Position numbers and translations under genes: made by a program. Source: an uncultured Clostridia bacterium (GTDB taxonomy: Bacteria > Bacillota > Clostridia > Oscillospirales > Ruminococcaceae). Taken from it: 64,000 bases of DNA. Shown here in pieces: positions 27,694-36,269 of this stretch (its first letter is position 1; each line of letters starts with the position of its first letter). The DNA is taken from positions 62,001 through 126,000 of the forward strand of contig CANQCL010000003.1 of the NCBI GenBank assembly GCA_947589215.1, written 5' to 3'. Under the pieces are notes generated by a model. The model did not search any database. It was not told the DNA's origin and worked only from the letters and a program-made list of their open reading frames with translations.

Positions 27694-28627
27694 TTTTAAG
27701 TATTCAGACGATAATAAAAGATATCATACCTATAATTATTATCTAAGACATAAATATGGGAAAAAGGTATTCAAAGTGCCTCTTAATGCTAATTTTGGCT
27801 GTCCTAACCGAGACGGCACAAAAGGAGTGGGCGGCTGTACTTATTGTTCAAATAAAATGAGCGGAGATTACGCAGGAAATCCTCTTGATGATATAGAAAG
27901 GCAGTTTAATGAAGTCAGGCAGAGCCTTTTGAAAAAGTGGAGTGACGCTAAGTGTATTCCGTATTTTCAGGCAGGAACGAACACCTATGCGCCTCTGAAT
28001 GTACAAAAAGAGCTGTTTGAGAGGGCGATGAAGTTAAAAGACGCTGTGGGTCTTAATATTTCTACGAGAGCAGACTGCATAAGTGAAGAAACAGCAGATA
28101 TGCTTTATGAGATTTCAAAGAAAACAAACCTTGAGGTTGAGCTTGGACTTCAGACAATTTATGATTTTACTGCAAAGAAGATCAATAGGTGCCATACTTA
28201 TGATGATTTTTTAAAGGGTTACAATATGCTCAAAGAACGTGGTATAGATGTTTGCGTTCATATAATAAACGGGCTTCCGGGCGAAACTGAAGATATGATG
28301 ATAAACACCGCACAGACAGTAGGAGCATTATACCCTCACGGTATGAAAATTCATCTCCTTTATATAATCAAAGGAACAAAGATGCATAAGGAGTATTTAA
28401 GCGGTGAGGTCAAAGCTTTGGAGAGAGACGAGTATGTTCAGATAGTATGCAATCAGCTTGAGAGGATACCGGAAGATGTGGTTATTGAAAGGGTAACCGG
28501 CGACGGAGTTAAAGAGGATCTAATTGCCCCTCTTTGGAGCTTAAAAAAGTTTTGCGTGATGAATGAGATAGACAAAGAAATGGCAAGGAGAAATTCATAT
28601 CAAGGAATACTTGTCGGGGAAGATTAA
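27680..28627 (+). CDS. Radical SAM protein of the TIGR01212/YhcC family
   Basis: The [4Fe-4S] motif appears as CPNRDGTKGVGGCTYC near residues 40-55, the longer-spaced cysteine motif specific to this family, followed by a TIM-barrel with GLQTIYDFTAKKINR and GLPGETEDMM. 315 residues. Function is not firmly established; relatives are annotated as tRNA-modifying or Elp3-like radical SAM enzymes. The ATG at 27680 overlaps the previous gene by 14 bases, so it is coupled to the Thr-rich gene and sits ahead of rimM and trmD. Confidence 0.9.
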   Translation: MKSNNFKYSDDNKRYHTYNYYLRHKYGKKVFKVPLNANFGCPNRDGTKGVGGCTYCSNKMSGDYAGNPLDDIERQFNEVRQSLLKKWSDAKCIPYFQAGTNTYAPLNVQKELFERAMKLKDAVGLNISTRADCISEETADMLYEISKKTNLEVELGLQTIYDFTAKKINRCHTYDDFLKGYNMLKERGIDVCVHIINGLPGETEDMMINTAQTVGALYPHGMKIHLLYIIKGTKMHKEYLSGEVKALERDEYVQIVCNQLERIPEDVVIERVTGDGVKEDLIAPLWSLKKFCVMNEIDKEMARRNSYQGILVGED

Positions 28628-28651
28628 TATAGTTTAGTGAGGAACATTTGT

Positions 28652-29161
28652 ATGAAAAAATATCTGGAGATCGGAAAAATTGTTTCGGTTCACGGTCTTA
28701 AAGGCGATGTAAAGGTTGAGACTTGGTGCAATGAGCCCGAGTTTATCTGTGAGTTTGACAAGCTGTATTCAAAAGACGGCAAAAGAGAGTTTGAAGTTGA
28801 GCACAGCAGAGTTCAAAAAAATATGGTCATAATGAAGCTTAAAGGCGTAGACTCTGTCGAGGAAGGACAGGCTTTGAGAAATAAAATTCTTTTTATGGAC
28901 AGAGATGATGTCGGACTAGAGGAGGGATATTATTTCTTTCAGGATTTAATAGGGCTTACCGTTGTTGACGTCGATAACCAGAGGGTATACGGAGAGATAA
29001 AGGATGTTTTTCAAACGGGAGCAAACGACGTGTATCACATAAAGTCTGAAGACGGAAAGGAATACTATATACCGGCTATAGCAGATGTAATTATCAAAAC
29101 AGATTTGCAGAACGGAAAAATGTATATAAGACCGCTGGAGGGACTTTTTGATGAGGATTGA
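28652..29161 (+). CDS. rimM: 16S rRNA processing protein RimM
   Basis: 30S maturation factor that binds S19. Two beta-barrel domains: GKIVSVHGLKGDVKVETW at the N-terminus and a PRC-barrel (GLTVVDVDNQRVYGEIKDVFQTGANDVY, broken here into its two halves) at the C-terminus; 169 residues. ATG at 28652 is preferred over an in-frame GTG at 28637 because GAGG lies between them. rimM overlaps trmD by 11 bases. rpsP and rplS, the usual neighbours, are absent from this locus. Confidence 0.95.
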   Translation: MKKYLEIGKIVSVHGLKGDVKVETWCNEPEFICEFDKLYSKDGKREFEVEHSRVQKNMVIMKLKGVDSVEEGQALRNKILFMDRDDVGLEEGYYFFQDLIGLTVVDVDNQRVYGEIKDVFQTGANDVYHIKSEDGKEYYIPAIADVIIKTDLQNGKMYIRPLEGLFDED

Positions 29162-29888
29162 TATAGCAACGCTGTTTCCGGAACTTTGTGAGGCGTATTT
29201 GTCTGAAAGCATAGTAGGGAGGGCAAGAGCAAAAGGGATTTTTGAGGTCAACTGCCACAATATCAGAGACTACACTCTGGATAAGCGCAGGCGTGTTGAC
29301 GATACTCCCTACAGCGAGCAGAAGGGAATGCTGATGCAGGCTGAGCCTATATACAGATGCTTTAAGGCTGTGACTGAGGGCTTGAAACCGCACGTTATTT
29401 ATGTTTCGCCGCAGGGAAAGCCTTTTGATCAGGAAAAAGCTAAGGAACTTTCTGAATTTGACAGCATATTTTTATTATGTGGGCATTATGAGGGTGTTGA
29501 CAACAGAGTTATTGAAGAAATCGTAGACGAGGAGATTTCAATAGGCGATTTTGTACTGACAGGGGGCGAGCTTCCTGCATTGTGCATTGTAGACGCAGTT
29601 GTAAGAATGATCGACGGAGTTTTGTCAAGCCCGGATAATTACAAGGACGAGAGCCACTATAGCGGATTGCTTGAATACCCCCAGTACACCCGTCCTGAGG
29701 TTTGGCATGATAAGAGAGTTCCTGAGATTCTTTTGTCCGGTCATCATGCTAATATTGACAAGTGGAGGCATGAGCAGTCTCTTATTGCAACCTATGAAAA
29801 GCGTCCTGACTTAATTGATTTTGAAAAGCTCTCTGATACTGACAGCAAGTTTTTACACGATTATATAAATACCAAGTGTGAAATTTGA
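29151..29888 (+). CDS. trmD: tRNA (guanine-N1)-methyltransferase TrmD
   Basis: Makes m1G37 in tRNAs, preventing +1 frameshifts. SPOUT-fold knot motifs GHYEGVDNRVIEEIVDEEISIGD (split by the conserved DxR) and TGGELPA are intact, with LLEYPQYTRPEVW near the C-terminal domain. The segment that usually reads PYGGGxGM reads PYSEQKGM here, an unusual replacement of the Gly triplet. ATG at 29151 has GGAGGG 8 bases upstream; 245 residues. About 290 bases of A/T-rich sequence with one good promoter follow. Confidence 0.95.
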   Translation: MRIDIATLFPELCEAYLSESIVGRARAKGIFEVNCHNIRDYTLDKRRRVDDTPYSEQKGMLMQAEPIYRCFKAVTEGLKPHVIYVSPQGKPFDQEKAKELSEFDSIFLLCGHYEGVDNRVIEEIVDEEISIGDFVLTGGELPALCIVDAVVRMIDGVLSSPDNYKDESHYSGLLEYPQYTRPEVWHDKRVPEILLSGHHANIDKWRHEQSLIATYEKRPDLIDFEKLSDTDSKFLHDYINTKCEI

Positions 29889-30086
29889 TGATTTTTTGAA
29901 AATATACTCGACTATTAGTGACATAAAGCATTTGAAATTTATAATTTATTAAGATTTTTTGTACAAATTGCATTGTGCATCAAGGTTTTTATGGTTAAAA
30001 TACACAAATATCAATGGCTTGATAACGCAGTCTGTAATCAAAAAGCAGAATTTTTGGCTAATTCACTATTTTATCCTAAAATATCG

Positions 30087-30114
30087 TTGACTAAGAAAAA
30101 TATTAGGGTATAAT
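30087..30114 (+). promoter_or_regulatory. Promoter of ptsH
   Basis: TTGACT at 30087-30092 and TATAAT at 30109-30114 with a 16-base spacer, about 60 bases before the HPr start. Confidence 0.78.
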
Positions 30115-30175
30115 ATATTTATAAAAATATCACGGTATTACTTTTGAGCAATTTAATGAAATGGAGAGATATGTA

Positions 30176-30445
30176 ATGTTTGTTAAAGATGTTGTTGTTC
30201 AAAATAAAGTAGGTTTGCACGCTCGTCCTGCTACTTTCTTTATTCAGAAAGCCAATGAATTCAAGTCGTCGATTTGGATTGAAAAAGAGGACAGAAGAGT
30301 AAATGCTAAAAGCTTGCTTGGAATTCTTTCGTTGGGTATTGTCGGCGGAACGGCTATAAGAATTATTGCCGACGGCGCAGATGAGAAAGATGCTGTAGAC
30401 GGCTTGGTTGAGCTCGTTGAAAGCGGTTTCACAGAGGAAGTTTAA
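30176..30445 (+). CDS. ptsH: Phosphocarrier protein HPr
   Basis: Phosphotransferase-system carrier and, in Firmicutes, catabolite-control cofactor. The 89-residue protein has the active His in GLHARPATFF (His14-15 region) and the regulatory Ser in AKSLLGILSLGI, the site phosphorylated by HPr kinase. Because the active His is present it is HPr rather than the Crh paralogue. ATG at 30176 is chosen with GGAGA upstream. It stands alone with promoter and terminator; no ptsI follows. Confidence 0.93.
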   Translation: MFVKDVVVQNKVGLHARPATFFIQKANEFKSSIWIEKEDRRVNAKSLLGILSLGIVGGTAIRIIADGADEKDAVDGLVELVESGFTEEV

Positions 30446-30812
30446 TTTTCCTCAAAATTAATAAACGAATATCAAAACACTGCGAAGCTTAATGCTTCGC
30501 TATTTTTTTGTGGTTTTTTATGAGAAAAGGATAATTCTTAGCAGATTAATGAAAAAATAGCTGAAAAATCGGTGTTTAAAAGTGTTGATAATTCTTTATT
30601 CATAGAATTTTAACATAAGATCGATGATAATGTGTTACAATCTGTAATATGTACAAAGAAAAGATGATTTTTTGAATATATTTTTATCTATTATAGCTTT
30701 TCAACAAAAAAACGCTTGATTATTATTGCAAAATTATCATTTTTTTGTTATTATTATAATGACAGCTTGACCTATTAGGCATACTAAAATTTATTCAGAG
30801 GAGTAAAAAGAC
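30446..30812. other. Intergenic region between ptsH and the CdaR-type gene
   Basis: A 367-base A/T-rich stretch. Apart from the ptsH terminator at its left end, the only signals seen are a TATAAT at 30755-30760 (no matching -35 at 16-18 bases) and a GAGG ribosome site before 30813. No RNA gene or coding frame was found. Confidence 0.5.
30482..30509 (+). terminator. Intrinsic terminator of ptsH
   Basis: Perfect 7-bp stem GCGAAGC/GCTTCGC with a 5-base loop, followed by TATTTTTTT. Confidence 0.92.
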
Positions 30813-31898
30813 ATGTCAAACAGATTGTTTCAAAGTGTTATTCACCAAATGAAGGACACAGTGGATTGTGTTATAGGAGTTATAGATGAAACTGCCACAG
30901 TGATCGCTTGTTCAGAGCTTTCTAAAATAGGAACAACGAACGAGTTTGTTACCTTTGATTTGAATGACTCACATGATATCTTTGTTCGTGACGGGTACAC
31001 CTATAAGCCGTTTGGTACTCACATAAAGCCCGATTTTGCGGTTTTTGTTGAGGGCGTTGACGATACGGCATTTAGGTATGCTAATATTCTTGCAATCTCG
31101 CTGTCAAGCTTAAAGCAATATTATGATGAAAAATATGACAGAAATAACTTTATAAAAAACGTTGTGCTCGACAATGTTCTTCCTGCCGATATTTTGGTAA
31201 AGGCAAGAGAACTTCACTTTAATGCCGACGTTTCAAGAGTTGTACTGCTTATAAGAATACTCTCATCAAACGATGTTTCAGCTTACGACGTTATACAGAA
31301 TCTCTTTCCTGATAAAAGTAAGGATTTTGTATTTAATATTTCTGAATCGGATATCGTATTGGTAAAAGAGGTACACGAAACAATTGAGCCTACCGATTTG
31401 GAAAAGCTGGCTAAGTCTATTTCTGACACATTGAGCTCTGAGTTTTATACAAGAGTTAATGTGGGCATCGGTACGGTTATAGAGGGAGTAAATGACTTGG
31501 CAAAGTCATTTAAAGAGGCTCAGATAGCTCTTGAAGTGGGAAAGGTATTTGATACTGAAAAGACAATCGTTTCATATGAAAATCTCGGAATAGCAAGGCT
31601 TATCTATCATCTTCCAACGACATTGTGCGAGACGTTTTTAAGGGAAGTATTTAAAAAAGGCTCTATTGATTCTCTTGATCATGAGACGCTGTTTACTATT
31701 CAGAAATTTTTTGAAAACAACCTCAATGTATCTGAGACTTCAAGAAAGCTTTTTGTTCACAGAAACACCTTGGTTTACAGACTTGAAAAAATCAAAAAGC
31801 TGACAGGTCTTGATTTAAGAGAATTCGACCATGCAATAATATTCAAGATCGCATTGATGGTTAAGAAGTATCTGTCGGCAAATCCGGTTAAATTTTAA
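30813..31898 (+). CDS. CdaR/PucR-type transcriptional regulator
   Basis: 361 residues: an N-terminal region of unclear type (1-120), a GGDEF-like sugar-diacid-regulator domain (about 130-265) and a C-terminal PucR helix-turn-helix (about 300-355: SETSRKLFVHRNTLVYRLEK, then LTGLDLREFDHAIIF). Such proteins are usually activators responding to small metabolites. It lies just ahead of ftsE, an arrangement I have the impression recurs in Ruminococcaceae, so control of the ftsEX-M23 unit is possible but unproven. Confidence 0.9.
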   Translation: MSNRLFQSVIHQMKDTVDCVIGVIDETATVIACSELSKIGTTNEFVTFDLNDSHDIFVRDGYTYKPFGTHIKPDFAVFVEGVDDTAFRYANILAISLSSLKQYYDEKYDRNNFIKNVVLDNVLPADILVKARELHFNADVSRVVLLIRILSSNDVSAYDVIQNLFPDKSKDFVFNISESDIVLVKEVHETIEPTDLEKLAKSISDTLSSEFYTRVNVGIGTVIEGVNDLAKSFKEAQIALEVGKVFDTEKTIVSYENLGIARLIYHLPTTLCETFLREVFKKGSIDSLDHETLFTIQKFFENNLNVSETSRKLFVHRNTLVYRLEKIKKLTGLDLREFDHAIIFKIALMVKKYLSANPVKF

Positions 31899-31957
31899 AG
31901 TTTTGAAATGGTCTTTGCGGGGCTAATGTAAAGGCTGAATTTAAAGGCGGTGTAGTT

Positions 31958-32644
31958 TTGGTAGAATTTAATGATGTATCGGTAACATACTCTTCCGGAG
32001 TTGACGCTTTAAATCATGTTTCGCTTAAAATTAACGACGGAGATTTTGCGTTTGTAGTAGGTTCGTCAGGAGCTGGAAAATCGACGCTAATAAAGCTGAT
32101 TTTAAAGGAAATTGACGCTACTGAAGGAACGGTTACCGTAAACGGTTTTAATCTGAAAAAGCTAAAGAGAAGAAAAATACCTAATTTAAGAAGAACTCTG
32201 GGTATAGTTTTTCAGGATTTCAGACTTATCCCTACAATGACAGTATATGAAAATGTTGCGTTTGTACTGAGAGTTATCGACGCACCAAAAAAATATATAA
32301 GAAGCAGAGTACCGTATGTAATATCGCTGGTTGGGCTGGCTCACAAGGCAAAGGCTTACCCGGAGGAACTGTCGGGCGGTGAACAGCAGAGAGTTGCACT
32401 TGCAAGGGCATTGGTAAACGACCCTCAGCTTATTATAGCGGACGAGCCTACGGGAAATATCGACCCTGCTCTTTCTTATGAGATAGTAGAGCTATTAAAG
32501 GGTATTAATGAATGCGGAACAACTATTCTAATGGTTACACATGAACATGATATTGTAAGGCATTTCGGAGGAAGAATAATAAACATTAACGCCGGCAGCA
32601 TTGCCTTCGACGAAACAATAGGAGGCGCAAATGAAGCTCAGTAG
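31958..32644 (+). CDS. ftsE: Cell division ATP-binding protein FtsE
   Basis: ABC ATPase that with FtsX activates peptidoglycan hydrolases at the septum or side wall. Walker A GSSGAGKSTL, signature LSGGEQQRVALARAL, Walker B LIIADEPTGNID and switch His in MVTHEHD are intact; 228 residues. TTG start at 31958 after AAAGGCGG. Overlaps ftsX by 14 bases. Confidence 0.95.
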   Translation: MVEFNDVSVTYSSGVDALNHVSLKINDGDFAFVVGSSGAGKSTLIKLILKEIDATEGTVTVNGFNLKKLKRRKIPNLRRTLGIVFQDFRLIPTMTVYENVAFVLRVIDAPKKYIRSRVPYVISLVGLAHKAKAYPEELSGGEQQRVALARALVNDPQLIIADEPTGNIDPALSYEIVELLKGINECGTTILMVTHEHDIVRHFGGRIININAGSIAFDETIGGANEAQ

Positions 32645-33539
32645 TTTTAATTATCTTGTTGGTAAAGGAATAACAAGTATATGGAAAAATAAAATGATGT
32701 CGTTTGCATCGTTTTGTATAATGCTTGTTTCGCTGTTAATGGTTGGGCTGTCAGTTTTAGCCTCTGTAAATATAAACAAGATCATCAGCGGAATTGAAGG
32801 TAAAAATGAGGTTATCGTTATTATTAAGGACGATTCTACCGATGAAGCCATTAAAGCTTTGGAAACAAGTATTAAACAAATCAAAAATGTTGATAAGGCT
32901 GTCTTCTACTCAAAAGAAGAAGCTTGGAAATCAATGATCGACGATATGTCGAAAGAGGAGCAGGAGTTGTTCCAGTACACAGACGGAGATAATCCGCTTC
33001 CCGACACATATAAGGTTTCTGTTAAAGACATTGAAAAAATGGAGGATACTACTAACCGTATGTCTACGCTTGAGGGTGTTGACTCGGTTAAGGCGTCAAA
33101 TGAATTTGCAGATGTGCTTATAAGCGTTAGAAATATCTTTTCTGTTATTGCATTGGCAGTTGTGATTGCACTTATTATAGTTTGTCTTGTTATTATTTCA
33201 AACACTACAAGAACAAGCGTTTTTGCAAGAAGAAAAGAAATCAATATAATGAAATACGTCGGAGCAACAAATAAATTCATAAAGATACCTTTCCAGATAG
33301 AGGGAACGATAGTAGGAATAGTTGCGGCTGTTGCAGCATTTATACTTACGATGTTTGTTTACAGAGGAGCAGCATCATTAATACAGGATAACTATCAGAT
33401 ATTGACGATTTTAGGAGTAGATTCGCTTTACTCATTCAAAGATATAGTTATACCTGTGGGGGTTGCTTATTTGATTGCTGGTGCGGTCATAGGCGCTATC
33501 GGAACAACGATCAGTACAAGCAAGTATGTTAAGGTTTAA
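32631..33539 (+). CDS. ftsX: Cell division protein FtsX
   Basis: Four-segment membrane protein of the FtsX/MacB fold: first segment near residues 20-45, an external domain of about 120 residues (EGKNEVIVIIKDD, VKASNEFADVL), then three segments with the RKEINIMKYVGATNKFI cytoplasmic coupling motif. 302 residues. It is translated from within the ftsE end and leads into a secreted M23 peptidase with a coiled coil, the expected FtsX-activated hydrolase. Confidence 0.95.
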   Translation: MKLSSFNYLVGKGITSIWKNKMMSFASFCIMLVSLLMVGLSVLASVNINKIISGIEGKNEVIVIIKDDSTDEAIKALETSIKQIKNVDKAVFYSKEEAWKSMIDDMSKEEQELFQYTDGDNPLPDTYKVSVKDIEKMEDTTNRMSTLEGVDSVKASNEFADVLISVRNIFSVIALAVVIALIIVCLVIISNTTRTSVFARRKEINIMKYVGATNKFIKIPFQIEGTIVGIVAAVAAFILTMFVYRGAASLIQDNYQILTILGVDSLYSFKDIVIPVGVAYLIAGAVIGAIGTTISTSKYVKV

Positions 33540-33589
33540 AAAAGAGAAAAGAACAAAGTAATTGCATTTAGAACTAAGTGAGGAACAAA

Positions 33590-34915
33590 ATGAAAGCGAA
33601 AAGACTTTTAAAAAGGGCTATTACTTGTATTATAGCGTTAGCCTTGAGTTTCGGATTTTTTTCGAGACTTCCGTCTGAGAATGTAATGGAGACCTCTGCT
33701 TCTAAGATTTCGGAGGCAAAGGAAAAGGTTGAGGAATATCAGGCTCAGCAGGACGAATATGACAAGCAAATCAAAGATACTGAGGACGATATTGCCAAAG
33801 AAGAGGAAAATCAGAAGGCTATTAAAAAGCAAATGAATACAGTCCAGAAAACTATTCAAAGTCTGGACGAATACATATCCGAGCTTCAGGCAAATATTGA
33901 TGCTCTCAATTCTCAAATAGCTGAAACGCAGAAGCTTGTTGACGCAAAAAAGGCTGAGATCGAATCGGGAATAAATGACTTTAAGAAAAGACTTCGTGCA
34001 ATGTACATTGCGGGAAATGACTCTTATACGTCTATCATACTCGGAGCAGATGATTTTTACGATGTGCTGATGAAGGTCGAGCTTGTTAAAAGAGTAGCAG
34101 ATCATGACAACAAGATTATAGATAAGCTAGTTGCTGTTAAAAATGAGTATGAAGCTGCAAAGAAAAAGCTTGAGGGTCAGAAATCTCAGGTTGAGACTGA
34201 AAAAGCTACATATGATAAGCAGAAAGAAGAAAAGAAACAGCAGAGAGCTAAACTGAAAGAGTTGTATTCTAAGAGTGCTGAGGCACAAGAGGCTTTAGAA
34301 CAAGATAAGGCTATTTACGAGCAAAAGAAGAGCGAGATAGCTAAGGAGCAGGAAGAAGCAGAGGCTACTTGGGCAAGGCTTGTCGAAGAAGCAAGACAGC
34401 GTGCCGCAGCAGAAGAAGCCGCAAGACGTGCGGCAGGTCAGAATGACACTCCAAGCGGAAACACCGCAAGAACTAACGGCGGTTCTTCCACAGTAACGGG
34501 TAACTTTATGTGGCCGGTACCTGGTTACTATAACATTACCTATGGAGTCGGTTGGCGCTGGGGCGCTTACCATGCAGGTATTGACATATCTTCAAACGGA
34601 ATCAGAGGAGCCCAAATTGTTGCATCAGACGCTGGAACAGTTGTTCAGGCTGAAAATTCGTGTCCTCACGATTACGGTAAAAACGGAAGCTGCGGATGCG
34701 GCGGCGGTTACGGCAGATACTGTATTGTAGATCACGGAAACGGATATATGACCTTGTACGGACATATGGAGAACTGCATAGTCAGTGTGGGTCAAAAAGT
34801 AAATCAGGGTCAGACATTGGGTTATGTCGGTTCTACAGGATTTTCAACCGGAGCGCATTGCCACTTTGAGGTAAGGCTTAACGGAGCGGCACAGGATCCT
34901 GAAAACTATGTATAA
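33590..34915 (+). CDS. M23 (LytM) peptidase with coiled coil, EnvC/CwlO-like
   Basis: Secreted murein endopeptidase likely activated through FtsEX. Signal peptide (about 1-32), long Lys/Glu/Gln coiled coil (about 40-290), low-complexity linker, and a C-terminal LytM domain with His328 and Asp332 (HAGID) and His423/His425 (GAHCHFE), so all zinc ligands are present. A Cys-rich insertion (about residues 358-378, with CGCGGGYG) is unusual. ATG at 33590 follows GAGG; an in-frame GTG at 33578 overlaps that site. 441 residues. It is the last gene of the ftsE-ftsX unit. Confidence 0.93.
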   Translation: MKAKRLLKRAITCIIALALSFGFFSRLPSENVMETSASKISEAKEKVEEYQAQQDEYDKQIKDTEDDIAKEEENQKAIKKQMNTVQKTIQSLDEYISELQANIDALNSQIAETQKLVDAKKAEIESGINDFKKRLRAMYIAGNDSYTSIILGADDFYDVLMKVELVKRVADHDNKIIDKLVAVKNEYEAAKKKLEGQKSQVETEKATYDKQKEEKKQQRAKLKELYSKSAEAQEALEQDKAIYEQKKSEIAKEQEEAEATWARLVEEARQRAAAEEAARRAAGQNDTPSGNTARTNGGSSTVTGNFMWPVPGYYNITYGVGWRWGAYHAGIDISSNGIRGAQIVASDAGTVVQAENSCPHDYGKNGSCGCGGGYGRYCIVDHGNGYMTLYGHMENCIVSVGQKVNQGQTLGYVGSTGFSTGAHCHFEVRLNGAAQDPENYV

Positions 34916-34937
34916 AGTTTAATAGTCAGATAAAAAT

Positions 34938-34969
34938 AGTCAGAATCGTATGTATTAACGGTTCTGACT
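34938..34969. terminator. Bidirectional terminator between the M23 and SLOG genes
   Basis: AGTCAGAA/TTCTGACT arms with an added CGT/ACG inner pair. On the plus strand it is followed by GTTTATAATT, on the minus strand by ATTTTTAT, so it can stop both converging transcripts; the minus-strand tail is better. Confidence 0.8.
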
Positions 34970-35004
34970 GTTTATAATTACAATATTTTAGGCAAAAAGT
35001 AGTG

Positions 35005-35493
35005 TTATAATAGGTTTACTATATTGAAATAAATTATTCTTTTACCTTTACTTTTGGCATATTCAGTTGCATAAAGTCCATCATACTGTTTTCCGAAAAT
35101 CAATATAGTATCGCTTTTATCAATCATAATTTTATCTGCATTGTTATAACAGTTATCAAAATAATGCGTACTTGCAAGAATAACACTGTCAGCCTGTTCA
35201 TGAACGGAATAATATCTATTACGCCATTCTTCATACCATTTACTGCATTGTTCCTCATAGGGAATTATAATATGTTGATTAATACTATTGTAATACTTTA
35301 ATGCACAAATGATTTCTGACGTCCATAGTGGTATACCATATTCACAATTATTATAAAAATCGGTGTACCCATTACAATATATTTTCCATATTATTTCGCG
35401 AAGTGTACGTTTTAATGTAATATATGGTTCTTCAAATTCATTTTTATTGAGTATTAATTTTTCATCTCCATTGGATATGATTGCACAAGTCAT
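35005..35493 (-). CDS. SLOG-family protein (DUF1273/YpsA-like)
   Basis: 162-residue protein matching the YpsA/DUF1273 pattern: GIPLWTSEIICAL, IIIPYEEQCSKWYEEWRNRYY (split by its WY and W), the ADSVILAS strand and DKSDTILIFGK...GKRIIYFN. SLOG proteins have Rossmann-like folds proposed to bind or process nucleotide ligands; Bacillus YpsA affects cell division. The gene is more A/T-rich than neighbours and stands divergent from an Xre regulator sharing a control region, which suggests an acquired regulatory unit. Its sense promoter has TTGACT and TAAAAT 17 bases apart. Confidence 0.82.
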   Translation of the reverse strand: MTCAIISNGDEKLILNKNEFEEPYITLKRTLREIIWKIYCNGYTDFYNNCEYGIPLWTSEIICALKYYNSINQHIIIPYEEQCSKWYEEWRNRYYSVHEQADSVILASTHYFDNCYNNADKIMIDKSDTILIFGKQYDGLYATEYAKSKGKRIIYFNIVNLL

Positions 35494-35499
35494 ACTATT

Positions 35500-35578
35500 A
35501 TCACCAAAGTTATTTTAGTGGATTTTCCGCTAAAAGTCAATAGTGGATAATCCGCTAATGTATAATGACATTGGTGAT
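35500..35578. promoter_or_regulatory. Twin palindromic operators in the SLOG-Xre divergent region
   Basis: Two 18-base copies, TAGTGGATTTTCCGCTAA (35516-35533) and TAGTGGATAATCCGCTAA (35541-35558), differ at two central bases and are spaced 25 bases. Each is itself a near-palindrome (TTAGCGGAT/ATCCACTA). Copy 1 lies inside the SLOG promoter; copy 2 abuts a TATAAT at 35561 for the Xre gene. The region is bounded by inverted ATCACCAA (35500-35507) and TTGGTGAT (35571-35578), each next to a start codon. Likely binding sites for the adjacent Xre protein. Confidence 0.8.
35512..35540 (-). promoter_or_regulatory. Promoter of the SLOG gene
   Basis: On the minus strand TTGACT (complement of 35535-35540) and TAAAAT (complement of 35512-35517) are 17 bases apart. 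The palindrome at 35516-35533 fills the spacer exactly, as expected for a repressor site. Confidence 0.75.
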
Positions 35579-35582
35579 TTGT

Positions 35583-35783
35583 ATGTATAGAAGAATACGT
35601 GACTTGCGTGAGGATAAAAATATGACGCAAACACAAATGGCAAAAATTTTGCATTGTAGCCAAAGGGTTTATAGTGATTATGAGCGTGGGGAATTGGATA
35701 TACCTTCAGATATATTAATACGTTTAGCTGATTTCCATAATGTTTCAGTGGATTATTTACTTGAACGTGTTGATGAAAAATAA
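35583..35783 (+). CDS. Xre-family helix-turn-helix regulator
   Basis: 66-residue Cro/cI-type DNA-binding protein: helix-turn-helix MTQTQMAKILHCSQRVYSDYER (recognition helix QRVYSDYE) and the usual LIRLADFHNVSVDYLL tail. ATG at 35583 gives the common MYRRIRDLRED start. It is divergent from the SLOG gene, and two palindromes between them make autoregulation and co-repression likely. Confidence 0.9.
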   Translation: MYRRIRDLREDKNMTQTQMAKILHCSQRVYSDYERGELDIPSDILIRLADFHNVSVDYLLERVDEK

Positions 35784-35815
35784 ACAAGTTTTAAAGAAAG
35801 GCATAGTGAGTTATT

Positions 35816-36217
35816 ATGGACAAAAATAATTTAAGCGTGTTCCCTGTTGGGGAGAAAAATGATGCATTTTCAAAGTATTTTGTAGGTCAGAGCTATTTGA
35901 ATATGCTGACTTCTGAAGGCGTTGCCATAGGAAATGTTACATTCGAGCCGGGATGCCGAAACAACTGGCACATTCATCACAAGGGCGGTCAAATTTTACT
36001 TGTTACCGCAGGGCGCGGTTATTATCAGGAGTGGGGAAAGCCCGCACAAGAGCTTAATCCCGGAGATGTGGTAAACATTCCGCCTGAGGTCAAGCATTGG
36101 CACGGCGCAGCACCAAACAGTTGGTTTGCACATCTTGCCGTTGAAGTACCGGCTGAGGGTGCTTCTAATGAGTGGCTTGAACCTGTTGATAGCGAGGAAT
36201 ATAATAAGTTAAAGTAA
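35816..36217 (+). CDS. Cupin-domain protein
   Basis: 133-residue single-cupin protein. Motif 1 WHIHHKGGQILLVTAGRGYYQ supplies the metal-binding His pair and motif 2 PGDVVNIPPEVKHWHGA the third His. Similar cupins occur with carboxymuconolactone-decarboxylase-like proteins, which are not present here; substrate unknown. It follows Xre by 32 bases with AAAGGC upstream, perhaps co-transcribed with it. Confidence 0.88.
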   Translation: MDKNNLSVFPVGEKNDAFSKYFVGQSYLNMLTSEGVAIGNVTFEPGCRNNWHIHHKGGQILLVTAGRGYYQEWGKPAQELNPGDVVNIPPEVKHWHGAAPNSWFAHLAVEVPAEGASNEWLEPVDSEEYNKLK

Positions 36218-36221
36218 AAAG

Positions 36222-36253
36222 AAAATCGGAAGGTATAAAGCCTTCCGATTTTT
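36222..36253. terminator. Bidirectional intrinsic terminator
   Basis: Twelve-base arms AAAATCGGAAGG/CCTTCCGATTTT with a 7-base loop and T-runs on both strands. It separates the cupin gene from the convergent CmpB-type gene. Confidence 0.92.
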
Positions 36254-36269
36254 ATGTCTATTTTATTTA

